From Oscillospiraceae bacterium (GTDB lineage: Bacteria > Bacillota > Clostridia > Oscillospirales > Ruminococcaceae): 64,000 nt of DNA. Below are positions 1 through 8,984 of this stretch, in pieces. The position numbers were made by a program, and so were the translations under genes. Each line of letters begins with the position of its first letter. Within the stretch, counting starts at the first letter, position 1. The notes under the pieces were generated by a model, which worked only from the letters and a program-made list of their open reading frames with translations, ran no database searches and was not told where the DNA came from. The DNA lies in the NCBI GenBank assembly GCA_017438745.1, contig JAFRUS010000103.1, positions 1 through 64,000 on the forward strand, written 5' to 3'.

Positions 1-62
1 GCTCTTTTACGTCGAAAATACTCGGTTGGCGACGACCCGGGAAGATAGATAGACGCCGGCAC
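1..62 (+). rRNA. rrf: 5S ribosomal RNA, 3' end (partial)
   Basis: The first ~62 bases look like the 3' third of a 5S rRNA. The block GGCGACGACCCGGGAAGATAG matches the loop E/helix IV region, and GCCGGC near 56-61 matches the 3' strand of helix I. A tRNA gene follows within 10 bases, as is usual after rRNA operons. The rest of the gene lies before the window, so the call rests on this short block only. Confidence 0.65.
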
Positions 63-68
63 TTATAT

Positions 69-141
69 GCACCATTAGCTCAGTTGGTAGAGCAACTGAC
101 TCTTAATCAGTGGGTCCTGGGTTCGAGCCCCCGATGGTGCA
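69..141 (+). tRNA. tRNA-Lys (anticodon CTT)
   Basis: A full cloverleaf can be drawn. The acceptor GCACCAT pairs with ATGGTGC, the D arm is GCTC/GAGC, and the anticodon arm ACTGA/TCAGT encloses loop CTCTTAA, giving anticodon CTT. The T loop is TTCGAGC. The CCA end is not encoded. One T-stem pair (position 50:64) is a T-C mismatch. It is the first of three tRNA genes that follow the 5S rRNA end. Confidence 0.95.
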
Positions 142-171
142 TTTTTTTATTTTTACAGAGAAATATTTACT

Positions 172-243
172 GGCCCGTTGGTCAAGTGGTTAAGACTCCG
201 CCCTCTCACGGCGGCATCACGAGTTCGAATCTCGTACGGGTCA
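172..243 (+). tRNA. tRNA-Glu (anticodon CTC)
   Basis: The acceptor GGCCCGT pairs with ACGGGTC (one G-T pair). The D arm is GTC/GAC. The anticodon arm CCGCC/GGCGG encloses loop CTCTCAC, giving anticodon CTC. The T arm ACGAG/CTCGT is perfect. The discriminator is A and CCA is not encoded. Confidence 0.95.
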
Positions 244-269
244 TTTGTTTATTGTTAAACAAAACAAAA

Positions 270-343
270 GGGCCAATAGCTCAGTTGGTTAGAGCAACCG
301 GCTCATAACCGGTAGGTCCCGGGTTCGAGTCCCTGCTGGCCCA
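270..343 (+). tRNA. tRNA-Met (anticodon CAT)
   Basis: The acceptor GGGCCAA faces CTGGCCC. The D arm is GCTC/GAGC. The anticodon arm ACCGG/CCGGT encloses CTCATAA, giving anticodon CAT. A paired G1-C72 argues against an initiator tRNA. A tRNA-Ile2 with a lysidine-modified CAT anticodon cannot be excluded. Two non-pairs, A7:C66 and C50:T64, stand out and may reflect a mild sequence variant. CCA is not encoded. Confidence 0.92.
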
Positions 344-346
344 TTC

Positions 347-379
347 AAAGCTTTATGAGTTAATCATAAAGCTTTTTTG
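347..379 (+). terminator. Rho-independent terminator after the tRNA cluster
   Basis: A 12-base stem, AAAGCTTTATGA against TCATAAAGCTTT, with a short loop and followed by T residues, lies four bases after tRNA-Met. It should end the rRNA/tRNA transcript. Confidence 0.85.
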
Positions 380-498
380 TTTGCTTAATTTAGAATGTAG
401 TATGCAGAACGGAAGAAACAGACACCTCTGGTTCTTAAAGTGAACATAAAAAACATCACCGTTCACTATAATTGTTTGGATTTAAGGATTGATAAACT

Positions 499-1317
499 AT
501 GGATAACAGAAAAATCGTATTTCTTGATATTGACGGAACACTTGTAAACTCAGAAAAGAAGATCACTCCGGCTACAAAGGCGGCACTGATGAGAATACAG
601 AAGGAAGGCGTTAAAGTAGCTATCGCTTCGGGCAGACCGTCAAAGGGAGTTGTTCCGTTTGCCGATGAACTGGAACTTGATAAGTTCGGCGGTTTTATCA
701 TGCCTTTCAACGGATGCAATATTATTAATTATCAGACAAAGGAAGTCGTTTTTGCCAATACTCTTTCAATGGACGTAGTAAAGCGTACTTATGAGACAGC
801 AAAAGAATACGGCCTTGAAATGATCACTTACAAGGGTGATGTTATTCTTTCTGAAACAGATGATAATCCGTATCTTCTTATAGAAGCAAGAATAAATAAG
901 ATGGACGTTGAAAAGGTAAAAAACGTTTATGAAGCCATTGAAGAGCCGCCTGTAAAGTGTCTCATTCTGGGAGACGGTGATTATCTCGGTAAAATAGAAT
1001 CAGAGATAAAGGAGAAGATAGGTGCCGGTGCAAATGTATTCCGTTCTGAGCCTTTCTTCATCGAAGTTGTGCCTGAGGGCCTCGACAAGGCCGCTGCAAT
1101 AGCTGAGCTTATAAAGAAGACAGGTATAAAAAGAGAGGACACTATCGCTTTCGGAGACGGTTTCAATGACGTATCTATGGTGGACTACGCCGGAATCGGT
1201 GTGGCTATGAGTAACGGATGCGATAAAATCAAGGAAGTTGCCGACAGAATAGCTCCTGACAACAACTCAGACGGTGTTGCAGCAGTTATCAATGATATTT
1301 TCCCGGAGGATCGCTGA
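499..1317 (+). CDS. Cof-type HAD-family phosphatase
   Basis: The 272-residue protein is a cytosolic haloacid-dehalogenase phosphatase of the Cof/YidA type, which dephosphorylates sugar phosphates or other small metabolites. Motif I is DIDGT, with the nucleophile Asp10 and acid Asp12. The conserved Lys lies in GLDKAAAI near residue 197. Motif IV, GDGFND, is near 219-224 and holds the Mg-binding acids. The length fits the family, with a C2-type cap between motifs. The ATG at 499 follows an AAGGAT site; a TATAAT box lies at 467-472. An inverted pair GTGAAC/GTTCAC (440-466) overlaps the promoter and may be an operator. The stop overlaps the next start (TGATG), so the two genes are co-translated. 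The substrate cannot be told from sequence. Confidence 0.9.
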   Translation: MDNRKIVFLDIDGTLVNSEKKITPATKAALMRIQKEGVKVAIASGRPSKGVVPFADELELDKFGGFIMPFNGCNIINYQTKEVVFANTLSMDVVKRTYETAKEYGLEMITYKGDVILSETDDNPYLLIEARINKMDVEKVKNVYEAIEEPPVKCLILGDGDYLGKIESEIKEKIGAGANVFRSEPFFIEVVPEGLDKAAAIAELIKKTGIKREDTIAFGDGFNDVSMVDYAGIGVAMSNGCDKIKEVADRIAPDNNSDGVAAVINDIFPEDR

Positions 1318-1775
1318 TGTCAGAGGAACAGTATCAGAAGAACAGACGTCATTTCAGAATATATACTGCTTCTGCTTTTCTGATCTATCTGCTTATAGTT
1401 CTTCACATAACTATTTTCAGCAGAGAGCCGGAGGAAAGGCGCATTGACACGGAACTTTTTCGTTCCTACAGGCTGCTTTTCGTAGAAAAGAATGATTTCT
1501 ATTACGGTCAGATAGTATGTAATATTCTTATGACGGTACCGTTTGGTATCCTGATTCCTCTTCTGAATCCGAAGATTCGTTCTTTTATGAAAATTTTATT
1601 GTCCGGCCTGCTTTTTTCCCTGATCATAGAACTGGTTCAGTACTTTACCGGACGCGGACTCTTTGAGTTTGATGATCTTTTCAATAATACTGTCGGAGCG
1701 ATTATCGGTTATCTTTTGTTTTTATACTTTTACTGGCGCTATCGGGTGAATATGAAAAAGTTAAGACGATCATAG
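1317..1775 (+). CDS. VanZ-like family membrane protein
   Basis: The 152-residue membrane protein has about four hydrophobic segments. The family hallmark is in the second half: a run ending in IELVQYF, then GRGLFEFDDLFNNTVGA and a last membrane helix. VanZ raises low-level teicoplanin resistance in enterococci, but most homologues have no known role; an envelope role is inferred. The start overlaps the stop of the upstream HAD gene by one base, giving a two-gene operon that ends at the hairpin at 1831-1871. Confidence 0.85.
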   Translation: MSEEQYQKNRRHFRIYTASAFLIYLLIVLHITIFSREPEERRIDTELFRSYRLLFVEKNDFYYGQIVCNILMTVPFGILIPLLNPKIRSFMKILLSGLLFSLIIELVQYFTGRGLFEFDDLFNNTVGAIIGYLLFLYFYWRYRVNMKKLRRS

Positions 1776-1830
1776 GAACTTTACGGGTATCAGTGAAGAA
1801 CAGTATACCGGAGATTAAGAACAGAAACAA

Positions 1831-1871
1831 AAAAGCATATCGTACTTTGAAAATATGTACGATATGCTTTT
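1831..1871. terminator. Bidirectional terminator between vanZ-like gene and telA
   Basis: A 15-base stem (AAAAGCATATCGTAC against GTACGATATGCTTTT) has a 9-11 base loop, with A and T runs at the two ends. It can serve both the forward HAD/vanZ-like unit and the reverse telA unit, which converge here. Confidence 0.85.
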
Positions 1872-1905
1872 ATTATTGCTTATTAATAATAATCTTTACA
1901 GATGA

Positions 1906-3075
1906 TCAGATAGCACCGTGCATCTTTGCCTTGAAGTCGTCCTTGAGAGCTTCGAGCTTCTTGGAGTCTTCCTGACGCTTGATTCTTGCCTGTTCCTGGA
2001 TCTGCTTTGTTTCGTCGATACCTCTTACGATAGTGTTCCATGTCTTTTCGAGGGTCTCTACCTGAATTGAGCTGCCTGAAGCAAGCTGTGCTGTCATCTT
2101 AGACTGAGCAACTGTGTTTTCTGCATTCTTGATAAGAAGTTCGTTTGTCTTTTCATCGAGAGCGCTCATAGCTTCAGCCTGTACACGCTGTCTCTTGAGC
2201 ATGATAGCCTGTGCAAGTGACTGCTTGAATACCGGCATTGTGATGATGAATGCAGAGTTGATCTTTCTGATAAGATTGAGGTTTGAGTATTCCATTGTCT
2301 TGAGCATTGGAATAGTCTGAAGAGCTACGTTTTCAGCAACCTTGAGGTCCATGACTCTCTGGTCAAGGATATCACGTGTCTGAATGAGGTTGTTAAGATC
2401 CATACGGATAGTACCGTCTTCAGGATTTGCATTTACCTTAGCCTGATATTCTTCGATATATGCATCAAGTTCCTTAACGCCCTGTTCGCCGGCCATGATA
2501 TACTTAAGGAGTTCCTCGTAGTATGCAAGGTTAGCTTCGAACATTTTATCGAGCTTTACGTTTGTCTCACCGATCTCCTTTTCGTATCCCTTGAGCTGAA
2601 TGTAGATCTTGTCTACTGCTTCGCCCATTGTGTGATACTTGCCGAGGATCTTGTCAAGTTCCTTCTTGGCATTTGAGAAGAGCTTTTTAAGGCCCTTTTC
2701 TTCAAGTGCAAGTTCCTTGCTGTCAAACTGATTCATAACTTCTGCAAGGTTCTGGAGGAGCTTGCCTGAGTCATTTATCTGGTTGATATCCATTGAATTA
2801 AGCACCTGGTCAGATGCCTTTGATATTTCTTCAGCTACAGGACCGCCGAATTTTACGATCGAGTTAGGATTGCTTACATCGATCTGAGCAGTGAGTCTGT
2901 CGATCTCATCTGAATTTATGATCTTTTCCTGGAGTTCCTGTTTTGCTACAGTAATATTGAATTCCTGAGCTACTTCCGGTACTACTTCCGGTACTGCCAC
3001 AGCTTCTGCTGCGGGTGTGATCTCAGCTGCAGCTTCCTTGGCAGCTTCTGCGCTTGGTTTGAAATTTAATGCCAT
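1906..3075 (-). CDS. TelA-family toxic anion resistance protein (YceH-like)
   Basis: The 389-residue soluble, mostly helical protein belongs to the TelA/KlaA family, which includes B. subtilis YceH. The Ala/Glu/Pro-rich N terminus (1-40) is probably disordered. The rest is long coiled-coil helices with the family signature region around YSNLNLIRKINSAFIITMPVF and the LKRQRVQAEAM helix. Members are linked to tellurite or cell-envelope stress resistance; the molecular role is not settled. The ATG at 3075 follows GGAGAT. It lies 190 bases downstream of the yceG-like gene on the same strand, the same pairing as yceG-yceH in Bacillus, so a joint role is likely. Confidence 0.9.
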   Translation of the reverse strand: MALNFKPSAEAAKEAAAEITPAAEAVAVPEVVPEVAQEFNITVAKQELQEKIINSDEIDRLTAQIDVSNPNSIVKFGGPVAEEISKASDQVLNSMDINQINDSGKLLQNLAEVMNQFDSKELALEEKGLKKLFSNAKKELDKILGKYHTMGEAVDKIYIQLKGYEKEIGETNVKLDKMFEANLAYYEELLKYIMAGEQGVKELDAYIEEYQAKVNANPEDGTIRMDLNNLIQTRDILDQRVMDLKVAENVALQTIPMLKTMEYSNLNLIRKINSAFIITMPVFKQSLAQAIMLKRQRVQAEAMSALDEKTNELLIKNAENTVAQSKMTAQLASGSSIQVETLEKTWNTIVRGIDETKQIQEQARIKRQEDSKKLEALKDDFKAKMHGAI

Positions 3076-3265
3076 TTTTTATATCTCCGTTTCTCAGCCG
3101 TGAATGGTATAAAGCTGTATCCGGCTGGTAAGTACAGCTTTGTATATGTTACAGTGAACTCCGATGTTAAAGTTTACTGTAATTGGTTTGTGTTCTGAAT
3201 GTTCCGGAAATCAGTTTATCAGGCTGCTGATCAACAGATATGCCGGTAATGCCGAAGGTGTCAGA

Positions 3266-5599
3266 TCATTTTCTGCCCTTGAATATTCTTCCGAAGAATG
3301 ACGTCTTTTCCTGTGGTATCTCTTTCGGAATAGCAAGGTTCTGTGGTCTGAAATCATATTTGAATTCGCCGTGGATGAATTCCTGGAAAGCTTCCGGACG
3401 GATATATGCTTCAAGATTCTTGTATCCGGTAGGAGTATAGACGATGATGTCAAATCCTATGAGGTTAAAGAGAGTAAGCAGTATGCATTCCGGTGCTTCA
3501 AATGTATTCTGACCGGAAGATACGATTACTATCTTCGGAATATCTTTGGTGAAGTCAAACTTCTGGATTATCTGAATAAGTCTGTTTGGTATGCTCAGTC
3601 CCACAGTCAGTACGAGAGGAACAATGTCACTGTCAGGGACCATGATGAATCCGCTGTCGATAACTTCCTGCATCTTGCTGAAAATGAGGTACTGTACGTT
3701 GTCTGTGAGATAGTTGTATTTGTTTAAAGGCGATCTTTTAAGTGCTTCTATGTCAATCTTTTTGCCGTTGCTTACCTTCTGTGCCTGATCACGTCTTACG
3801 CCTGCTGTAGGTTTGAAGAACGGTATTTTGTTGAAGTATACTGACATAGGAGAAAGCTTGAACGCTATATCCTTGTAGTATTCCTGAACGTCACCCTTCG
3901 GGATACCGCTTATCTTGGCAAACATGTTCGGTACTATAACATACTCGTTTCTGCTGTCAAAGCCTGTGCGGTACATAGCCTGCTGATGCCACATAAGGCC
4001 AAGTTCCTCGTAGGTGGTGGTAAGAGTCTGGTTGCGTGAGAAACTGAACTGATGTGTTCTGAACATTGTGTTGTCGTTATAAAGAATGTGATCAAGAGAC
4101 TGTTCCGCGTCATATGCCATTGTCGCAAGCTTTGTCTTGATCATCCTGTCAGGGAACGGCATGCCGCTTCTTGAATCTTTTCCTTCGAGGATAGTCAGAT
4201 CTGCAAATCCGACGGATGTTACAGTCTGGAGTATTGATTTGTCAGGATTAAAGTAGAAGACGTCGAGACCTGAACGTGAAAGCATGTTCAGGAAATGAAG
4301 CTCCGGAACTGTTATTTTTCCGTAGTAGACAACTGCAGGAATATCGCTTCTGTAGAAGTCGAACATAGATGTTATCTGATCGAACCAGCATGAAAGCATT
4401 ACACATGTGTTGAACAGATTGTTTGTCTGAATGCTGTTTACGGCATCGATAAATGCTTTCTGTGCAAGAACTGTTCGTCCGAGATTGTCGTTTATCTTAA
4501 ATCTTTCCGCAAACTTTGCTATCATTGCGGCGTCATTTGTTTTCTGTATTGTATAGTATTTTTCAGCATCGCTGTATCCCGGCTTTCTGAGCTCGGTTAG
4601 AAGCGTAAACTGTCTGCCGCTGGAAGTGAATTCTTCCTTCGCGGTATAGAGTGAGTTGTTGTATGAAGTTTCCTCATTGAGGCCGATGCATGCAGTAAAA
4701 TAGACCGGTAATGTGGTATCGGTGCAGAGAAGTTTTGCCTGACGGATATCAAGGTTTGTAAGCATATCCTTGAAGATGGAATCCCAGTCTGTCTGCAGAT
4801 ATTTCAGCATCAGCGGATCAGATGCACTTACTATAGCATTTAACTGCTGATTTGCTTTCTGCTTGTTTGTGTACTGTTCAATGTTCACCTTGCCGAGATT
4901 CAGCGCAAGAGCTGTCTTTATCGATCCTTCATGGAGAACGGAATACTCGTTGTCAGTGTCACAGTCACGGTATGTTTTTTCATCTGTATAGTTTACGTAA
5001 GTAACTTTGCATCCTAATTTGCTTACATACCAGAGCCAGTAAACTTCGTGCTTTGTGATCTCACCGATGTATAGAATGTTGTTTACTTCATAAGTGTTGT
5101 ATCGGATCAGCCAGCAAAAGAATTTCACCATTGCATTTTTCTGTGCTGACGGTGAAGGTGAATCGTTCTTGACTTCTTCAAGAACGTCCATCATTTTTGC
5201 GGCAGCATCGTCCGATGATTTTACTGTTCCGAACTTAGTGATGTCAAGAACTAAAGATGCTTTGAGTTTGTCGAGAAAACCTTTTATTGTATCTTTGTCA
5301 GGTTCATTCGGTATATTTATTAAGGAACTTACTTTGTTTACTTCCGGGCTGGCCGGATTCGCTATTGGCTTATCGAAGAAAAGACCGTTTGTTTTTGTTC
5401 CTGCGTATAACGATATGAGGAGTTCAGTGAAGTCCTTTTCGTTATCGTAGCCTATATATCTGTTAAAGTTACTGTTTGCCGGAGCACCTCCTGTTTTAGC
5501 TGGTGTTTCAGCCTGTGGTGCAGTTGCAGGTACAGCTGCCGGAGCAGGATTCTGTTCGCGGGAACGGTCGTATCTGGTGCCGCCGAAATTGATAGCCAA
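3266..5599 (-). CDS. YceG-like protein of the TelA/tellurite-stress module
   Basis: The 777-residue cytosolic protein resembles Bacillus YceG, a large partner of TelA that has been proposed as part of a biosynthetic module. The first 45 residues are low-complexity (Pro/Ala). Three related stretches follow the pattern of a helix, then GxDVxxYNP or similar: LSRSGLDVFYFNPD, LFNLIGFDIIVYTPTG and SKLGCKVTYVNYTD. They suggest internal repetition of a Rossmann-like unit. No catalytic motif is obvious. It starts with ATG at 5599 and shares the MA(I/L)NF start with the TelA-like protein downstream, which hints at a common N-terminal signal or interaction. Confidence 0.8.
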   Translation of the reverse strand: MAINFGGTRYDRSREQNPAPAAVPATAPQAETPAKTGGAPANSNFNRYIGYDNEKDFTELLISLYAGTKTNGLFFDKPIANPASPEVNKVSSLINIPNEPDKDTIKGFLDKLKASLVLDITKFGTVKSSDDAAAKMMDVLEEVKNDSPSPSAQKNAMVKFFCWLIRYNTYEVNNILYIGEITKHEVYWLWYVSKLGCKVTYVNYTDEKTYRDCDTDNEYSVLHEGSIKTALALNLGKVNIEQYTNKQKANQQLNAIVSASDPLMLKYLQTDWDSIFKDMLTNLDIRQAKLLCTDTTLPVYFTACIGLNEETSYNNSLYTAKEEFTSSGRQFTLLTELRKPGYSDAEKYYTIQKTNDAAMIAKFAERFKINDNLGRTVLAQKAFIDAVNSIQTNNLFNTCVMLSCWFDQITSMFDFYRSDIPAVVYYGKITVPELHFLNMLSRSGLDVFYFNPDKSILQTVTSVGFADLTILEGKDSRSGMPFPDRMIKTKLATMAYDAEQSLDHILYNDNTMFRTHQFSFSRNQTLTTTYEELGLMWHQQAMYRTGFDSRNEYVIVPNMFAKISGIPKGDVQEYYKDIAFKLSPMSVYFNKIPFFKPTAGVRRDQAQKVSNGKKIDIEALKRSPLNKYNYLTDNVQYLIFSKMQEVIDSGFIMVPDSDIVPLVLTVGLSIPNRLIQIIQKFDFTKDIPKIVIVSSGQNTFEAPECILLTLFNLIGFDIIVYTPTGYKNLEAYIRPEAFQEFIHGEFKYDFRPQNLAIPKEIPQEKTSFFGRIFKGRK

Positions 5600-5679
5600 T
5601 TGTTGTCACCTCTTGTCAAATAATAATAGTCATAATATAAATAATCACAGATTAATTATATCAAAAACAGTTAAATCTG

Positions 5680-5985
5680 TCAAACTTCAAAGTCGATGCA
5701 TGCGCGGCTTTTTCTGACTGAACAGATGAATTTTCCGAACTCCTTGTGGTCAGGATGGTTCTGATATTCTGAAAGTCCTTTCATGTCGTCAAAGTCGCAG
5801 ATAAGGGCAATGTCATAGTTTGTTGCATCTGCTTCAGGTGAATTTGTTACCACGCTGTATTCACGGAGTGAAGGCACCTTGGTTCTTAATGCTTCCGCTC
5901 TTTTTGCTGCCTCAGCAAGGTTTTCTGCCTTTGTTTTTCCTTCAGCTTCGTCGAGAAGTGAGAACATTACGATGTGTCTTATCAT
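5680..5985 (-). CDS. Dabb-family stress-responsive A/B barrel protein
   Basis: The 101-residue protein fits the small dimeric ferredoxin-like Dabb fold. It begins MIRHIVMFSLLDEA, which matches the typical H-x-V-x-F strand of the family, and ends with the DHKEFGKFI helix near residues 79-87. Plant members respond to salt stress and some bacterial ones act on small molecules; no specific activity can be inferred. It lies upstream of the yceG-like gene on the same strand with an 80-base gap and may share its transcript. Confidence 0.85.
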   Translation of the reverse strand: MIRHIVMFSLLDEAEGKTKAENLAEAAKRAEALRTKVPSLREYSVVTNSPEADATNYDIALICDFDDMKGLSEYQNHPDHKEFGKFICSVRKSRACIDFEV

Positions 5986-6039
5986 TATAATATCTGCCTT
6001 TCATTTATAAGTGTTTATTTGCCGTAACGACTGATGTCG

Positions 6040-6107
6040 TTGACAAAAGAATTCTGATGAAGTATAATTTTATTTGCACCCGCAGTTCCGGTAAGCCGGA
6101 ACAGCGG
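6040..6107 (+). promoter_or_regulatory. Promoter and leader hairpin upstream of the 6204 gene
   Basis: TTGACA at 6040-6045 and TATAAT at 6063-6068 are separated by exactly 17 bases, a perfect vegetative promoter. The leader then has a strong hairpin: CCGC-A-GTTCCGG (6080-6091) pairs with CCGGAAC-A-GCGG (6096-6107), with mirrored bulged A residues. No T run follows, so it is a leader structure rather than a plain terminator. Confidence 0.75.
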
Positions 6108-6203
6108 CTGAATCAGTGATTCCTTGGCTGTATGCTATGATTATAATTATACTATATAATGCATTTCAAGTCAATTAATAAAGTGTTGCGGAGGACGGTT
6201 TTA

Positions 6204-6533
6204 ATGAAGTATTTTTGCAGACCTGGGGACAGAAAAGGTACATGCTACTACGAGTTTCAGAAAGGCGAATTTGACGAGACATTCTGGAAGGATGACTCAC
6301 TGCTTATACATGATGACGACTGGTATGACAGCGGACTTGAGGATTTCTTCTTCGCTGAAATACCTGATCTTGATGAATACGGCACGACTACGGTAAAACG
6401 CGAGCAGTGGGATGAGATAAGAGAACATGCCTCAGAATACGACGAGATCGTGAATGAGGCTCTTGCCGAACTCGATGAATGGGTGAAGGAAACTTTTGAA
6501 GAATACGACGAATTCTCGATTCTCGGACTGTAA
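6204..6533 (+). CDS. Small acidic protein of unknown function
   Basis: The 109-residue protein is not recognised. It is rich in Asp, Glu, Trp and Tyr (for example HDDDWYDSGLEDFF and EWVKETFEEYDEF) and has no signal peptide or membrane segment. The start is set at ATG 6204 because GGAGGA lies at 6190-6195, eight bases before it. An in-frame ATG 15 codons upstream has no such site and falls in a second TATAAT-like stretch. It sits 18 bases before the CLC gene, so the two are probably cotranscribed. Confidence 0.7.
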   Translation: MKYFCRPGDRKGTCYYEFQKGEFDETFWKDDSLLIHDDDWYDSGLEDFFFAEIPDLDEYGTTTVKREQWDEIREHASEYDEIVNEALAELDEWVKETFEEYDEFSILGL

Positions 6534-6551
6534 TCGTAACGGTGATATGTA

Positions 6552-7862
6552 ATGTACGATTACAAAGGGAAAATCCAGAATTATCTTAAAGACACCTGGT
6601 CGTCACTCGGAACCCTTGTTTTCTGGCTTATTGCCGGATCAGTGACTGGTGCGGTCGTCGGACTTGTGGGCGTTGGGTTTCATTATGCAATTGCTTCGCT
6701 TACGGGGATCAGAAACGAGCATAACAGTGTCATTTTTCTGCTGCCGCTTGGCGGCCTTCTGGTGGTCTGGCTTTACAAAGCAGCGGGTTTTGAAAAGGAC
6801 AAGGGTACCAATGCAGTCATCCTGGCTGTCCGTGAAAATGAGGAGCTTCCGTTCCGGCGTGCAGTCCTTATTTTTGTAAGTACGGTCATCACACACTTTC
6901 TTGGAGGATCATCCGGCCGAGAGGGCGCGGCTCTGCAGATAGGCGGAAGTCTGGCGGCATCCGGCAGCAGGCTTATTAAGCAGGGAGAAAAGCAAAGCAA
7001 GATGTTTGTAATGTGCGGAATGAGTGCCTGCTTCTCGGCTCTTTTCGGTACGCCTGTTACCGCTGCTATATTTTCGATAGAAGTAATAAGTGTAGGAATA
7101 ATGCATTACAGTGCCATAATACCGTGTGTAGTATCGGCTATCACTGCCTATGAGATATCTACCGGACTCGGAGTTGTTCCTACTTCATTCAGTATAAGAA
7201 TGGTACCGGAACTTCACGAGATAACGATACTTAAGGTTATCCCGTTCGCTGTTGCCTGCGCACTTGCGAGCAGATTTTTCTGCTTTATTATCCATCGTAT
7301 AAAGCATATAATGCAGGGGTATATACCTAATCCGTATATTCGGATTCTTACAGGATCTGCGATAATCATTGCTCTTACACTTGCCGTGGGAGATCAGCGT
7401 TTTAACGGAGCAGGCGGTGATATTATCACACAAAGCTTTTCAGTTAAAATGGCGTTCTACTACTGGATACTGAAGCTTTTGTTTACTGCAGTCACACTTG
7501 GATGCGGTTTCAAGGGCGGTGAGATCGTCCCGGCATTCTTTGTGGGCGCCACATTCGGAAGCTTCGCTTCTGAATTTTTCGGAATCAATTATTCATTCGG
7601 AGCGGGACTCGGCCTTATAGCGCTGTTCTGCGGAGCTACGAACTGTCCGGTAGCATCACTGCTTATGAGCATTGAACTCTTTGGCGTAGAGGCGATTCCA
7701 TATTTCGCGCTGATATGTGGTATAGCGTATCTTGTATCGGGTGATACCGGACTTTACGGCGAACAGAAGATCATGTATTCAAGAAAAATGCCTGTATTTA
7801 TCAACAGGACACTCAGAAACAGGAAACCTGAACAGCCATCGGAAGATGTTCAGAAAAAATAA
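6552..7862 (+). CDS. CLC-family chloride channel/antiporter
   Basis: The 436-residue protein has about ten or more membrane segments and the CLC selectivity motifs in order. GSSGREGAALQIG lies near 119-131 (family GREGP, with the gating Glu and Ala instead of Pro), and GFKGGEIVPAFFVGATFGS near 320-338 (family GxFxP, here GGEIVP). It should exchange or conduct chloride or fluoride across the cell membrane. The usual C-terminal CBS pair is absent, as in many bacterial members. It is the second gene of a pair and ends at the terminator at 7864. Confidence 0.9.
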   Translation: MYDYKGKIQNYLKDTWSSLGTLVFWLIAGSVTGAVVGLVGVGFHYAIASLTGIRNEHNSVIFLLPLGGLLVVWLYKAAGFEKDKGTNAVILAVRENEELPFRRAVLIFVSTVITHFLGGSSGREGAALQIGGSLAASGSRLIKQGEKQSKMFVMCGMSACFSALFGTPVTAAIFSIEVISVGIMHYSAIIPCVVSAITAYEISTGLGVVPTSFSIRMVPELHEITILKVIPFAVACALASRFFCFIIHRIKHIMQGYIPNPYIRILTGSAIIIALTLAVGDQRFNGAGGDIITQSFSVKMAFYYWILKLLFTAVTLGCGFKGGEIVPAFFVGATFGSFASEFFGINYSFGAGLGLIALFCGATNCPVASLLMSIELFGVEAIPYFALICGIAYLVSGDTGLYGEQKIMYSRKMPVFINRTLRNRKPEQPSEDVQKK

Positions 7863-7863
7863 T

Positions 7864-7904
7864 AAAAAGCCTGCGAAAGTTTTTGAACTGACGCAGGCTT
7901 TTTT
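7864..7904 (+). terminator. Terminator after CLC gene
   Basis: AAAAGCCTGCG pairs with CGCAGGCTTTT across a 16-base loop, followed by a T run, two bases after the CLC stop codon. Confidence 0.85.
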
Positions 7905-7981
7905 CTTTTCATTAATGTACATATCATGTCACAGAAGCGTTATCACCGGATATCCGTGCAGATTTATGAAAAAACGGATTC

Positions 7982-8962
7982 TTACTTATGTTCAAGCTGG
8001 AGTTTACGGAAGTCTTCGGTGAGCTTAACAGCATCTTCGTAGCTTGAAAGACTGTAGCATCTTGCACGGAATGAAGCAGCACCGTACATACCAGTAAGAT
8101 ACCAGGCAAAGTGCTTTCTTGCTTCCTGTATTGCAATGTGTTCAGGTTTGTCAGACATGGCAAGTCTTAAATGGTAGAGCATAGTTTCCATTCTCGTTTC
8201 AAGATCCGGAGGAGTAAAAGGCTTTCCTTCAAAGTAGGAGTCGATCTCCTTAAAGATCCACGGATTTCCGTATGTAGCACGGCCTATCATAACAAGGTCG
8301 CATCCGGTATAGTCGTACATACGAAGTGCGTCATCCAGTGAGGCAATATCACCGTTGCCGATAACAGGAATGGAGACCGCTTTCTTTACCTCTTTTATAA
8401 TGTTCATGTCAGATTTACCGGAATACATCTGATTTTTCGTTCTTCCGTGAACGGTAACAGCATCTGCACCGGCTTTTTCCATTGCGGCAGCGAATTCCAC
8501 GGCGTTTACATGATCTTCGTCCCAGCCTTTTCTTATTTTAACCGTAACAGGAACCTTAGATTCTGCTTTTACGGCTCGTACTATTTCTGCTGAAAGAGCG
8601 GTATCCTTCATAAGAGCGGCTCCTGAGCCGTTTCCGGCTACCTTTGGAACAGGACAGCCCATGTTGATGTCTATTATATCCGGTTCGTACTTTTCTATAA
8701 TTTTTACGGCCTTTGCCATGAATTCAGGTTCGTTTCCGAAAAGCTGAAGGGCACATGGTCTTTCTTTTTCTGTTATTTTACAGAGTTCCTCGGTTTTTCT
8801 GTCACTGTAGCACAGACCTTTCGAGGAAATAAGTTCGCTTACTGTATATGAAGCTCCGAACTCCCTGTTTAATATCCTGTAAGCTCTGTCCGCTACACTT
8901 GCCATTGGTGCGAGTACTGCGGTCTTTTTTATTTCTACATTGCCTATTTTAATGTATTCCAT
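7982..8962 (-). CDS. dusB: tRNA-dihydrouridine synthase (DusB-type)
   Basis: This FMN enzyme reduces uridines in the tRNA D loop. The protein has the Dus motifs: APMASVADRAYR near the N terminus, NMGCPVPKVAGNGSGAALM (catalytic Cys), KIRKGW, VHGRT and IGNGDI, then MIGRATYGNPW at the phosphate-binding loop. The length (~326) fits the family. ATG at 8962 is preferred because AAAGGTG lies six bases upstream; a GTG three codons earlier (8971) is possible. The gene is divergent from polA across an unusual pyrimidine-rich spacer. Confidence 0.93.
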   Translation of the reverse strand: MEYIKIGNVEIKKTAVLAPMASVADRAYRILNREFGASYTVSELISSKGLCYSDRKTEELCKITEKERPCALQLFGNEPEFMAKAVKIIEKYEPDIIDINMGCPVPKVAGNGSGAALMKDTALSAEIVRAVKAESKVPVTVKIRKGWDEDHVNAVEFAAAMEKAGADAVTVHGRTKNQMYSGKSDMNIIKEVKKAVSIPVIGNGDIASLDDALRMYDYTGCDLVMIGRATYGNPWIFKEIDSYFEGKPFTPPDLETRMETMLYHLRLAMSDKPEHIAIQEARKHFAWYLTGMYGAASFRARCYSLSSYEDAVKLTEDFRKLQLEHK

Positions 8963-8984
8963 TCTTTTCACCTTTTTTATTTGC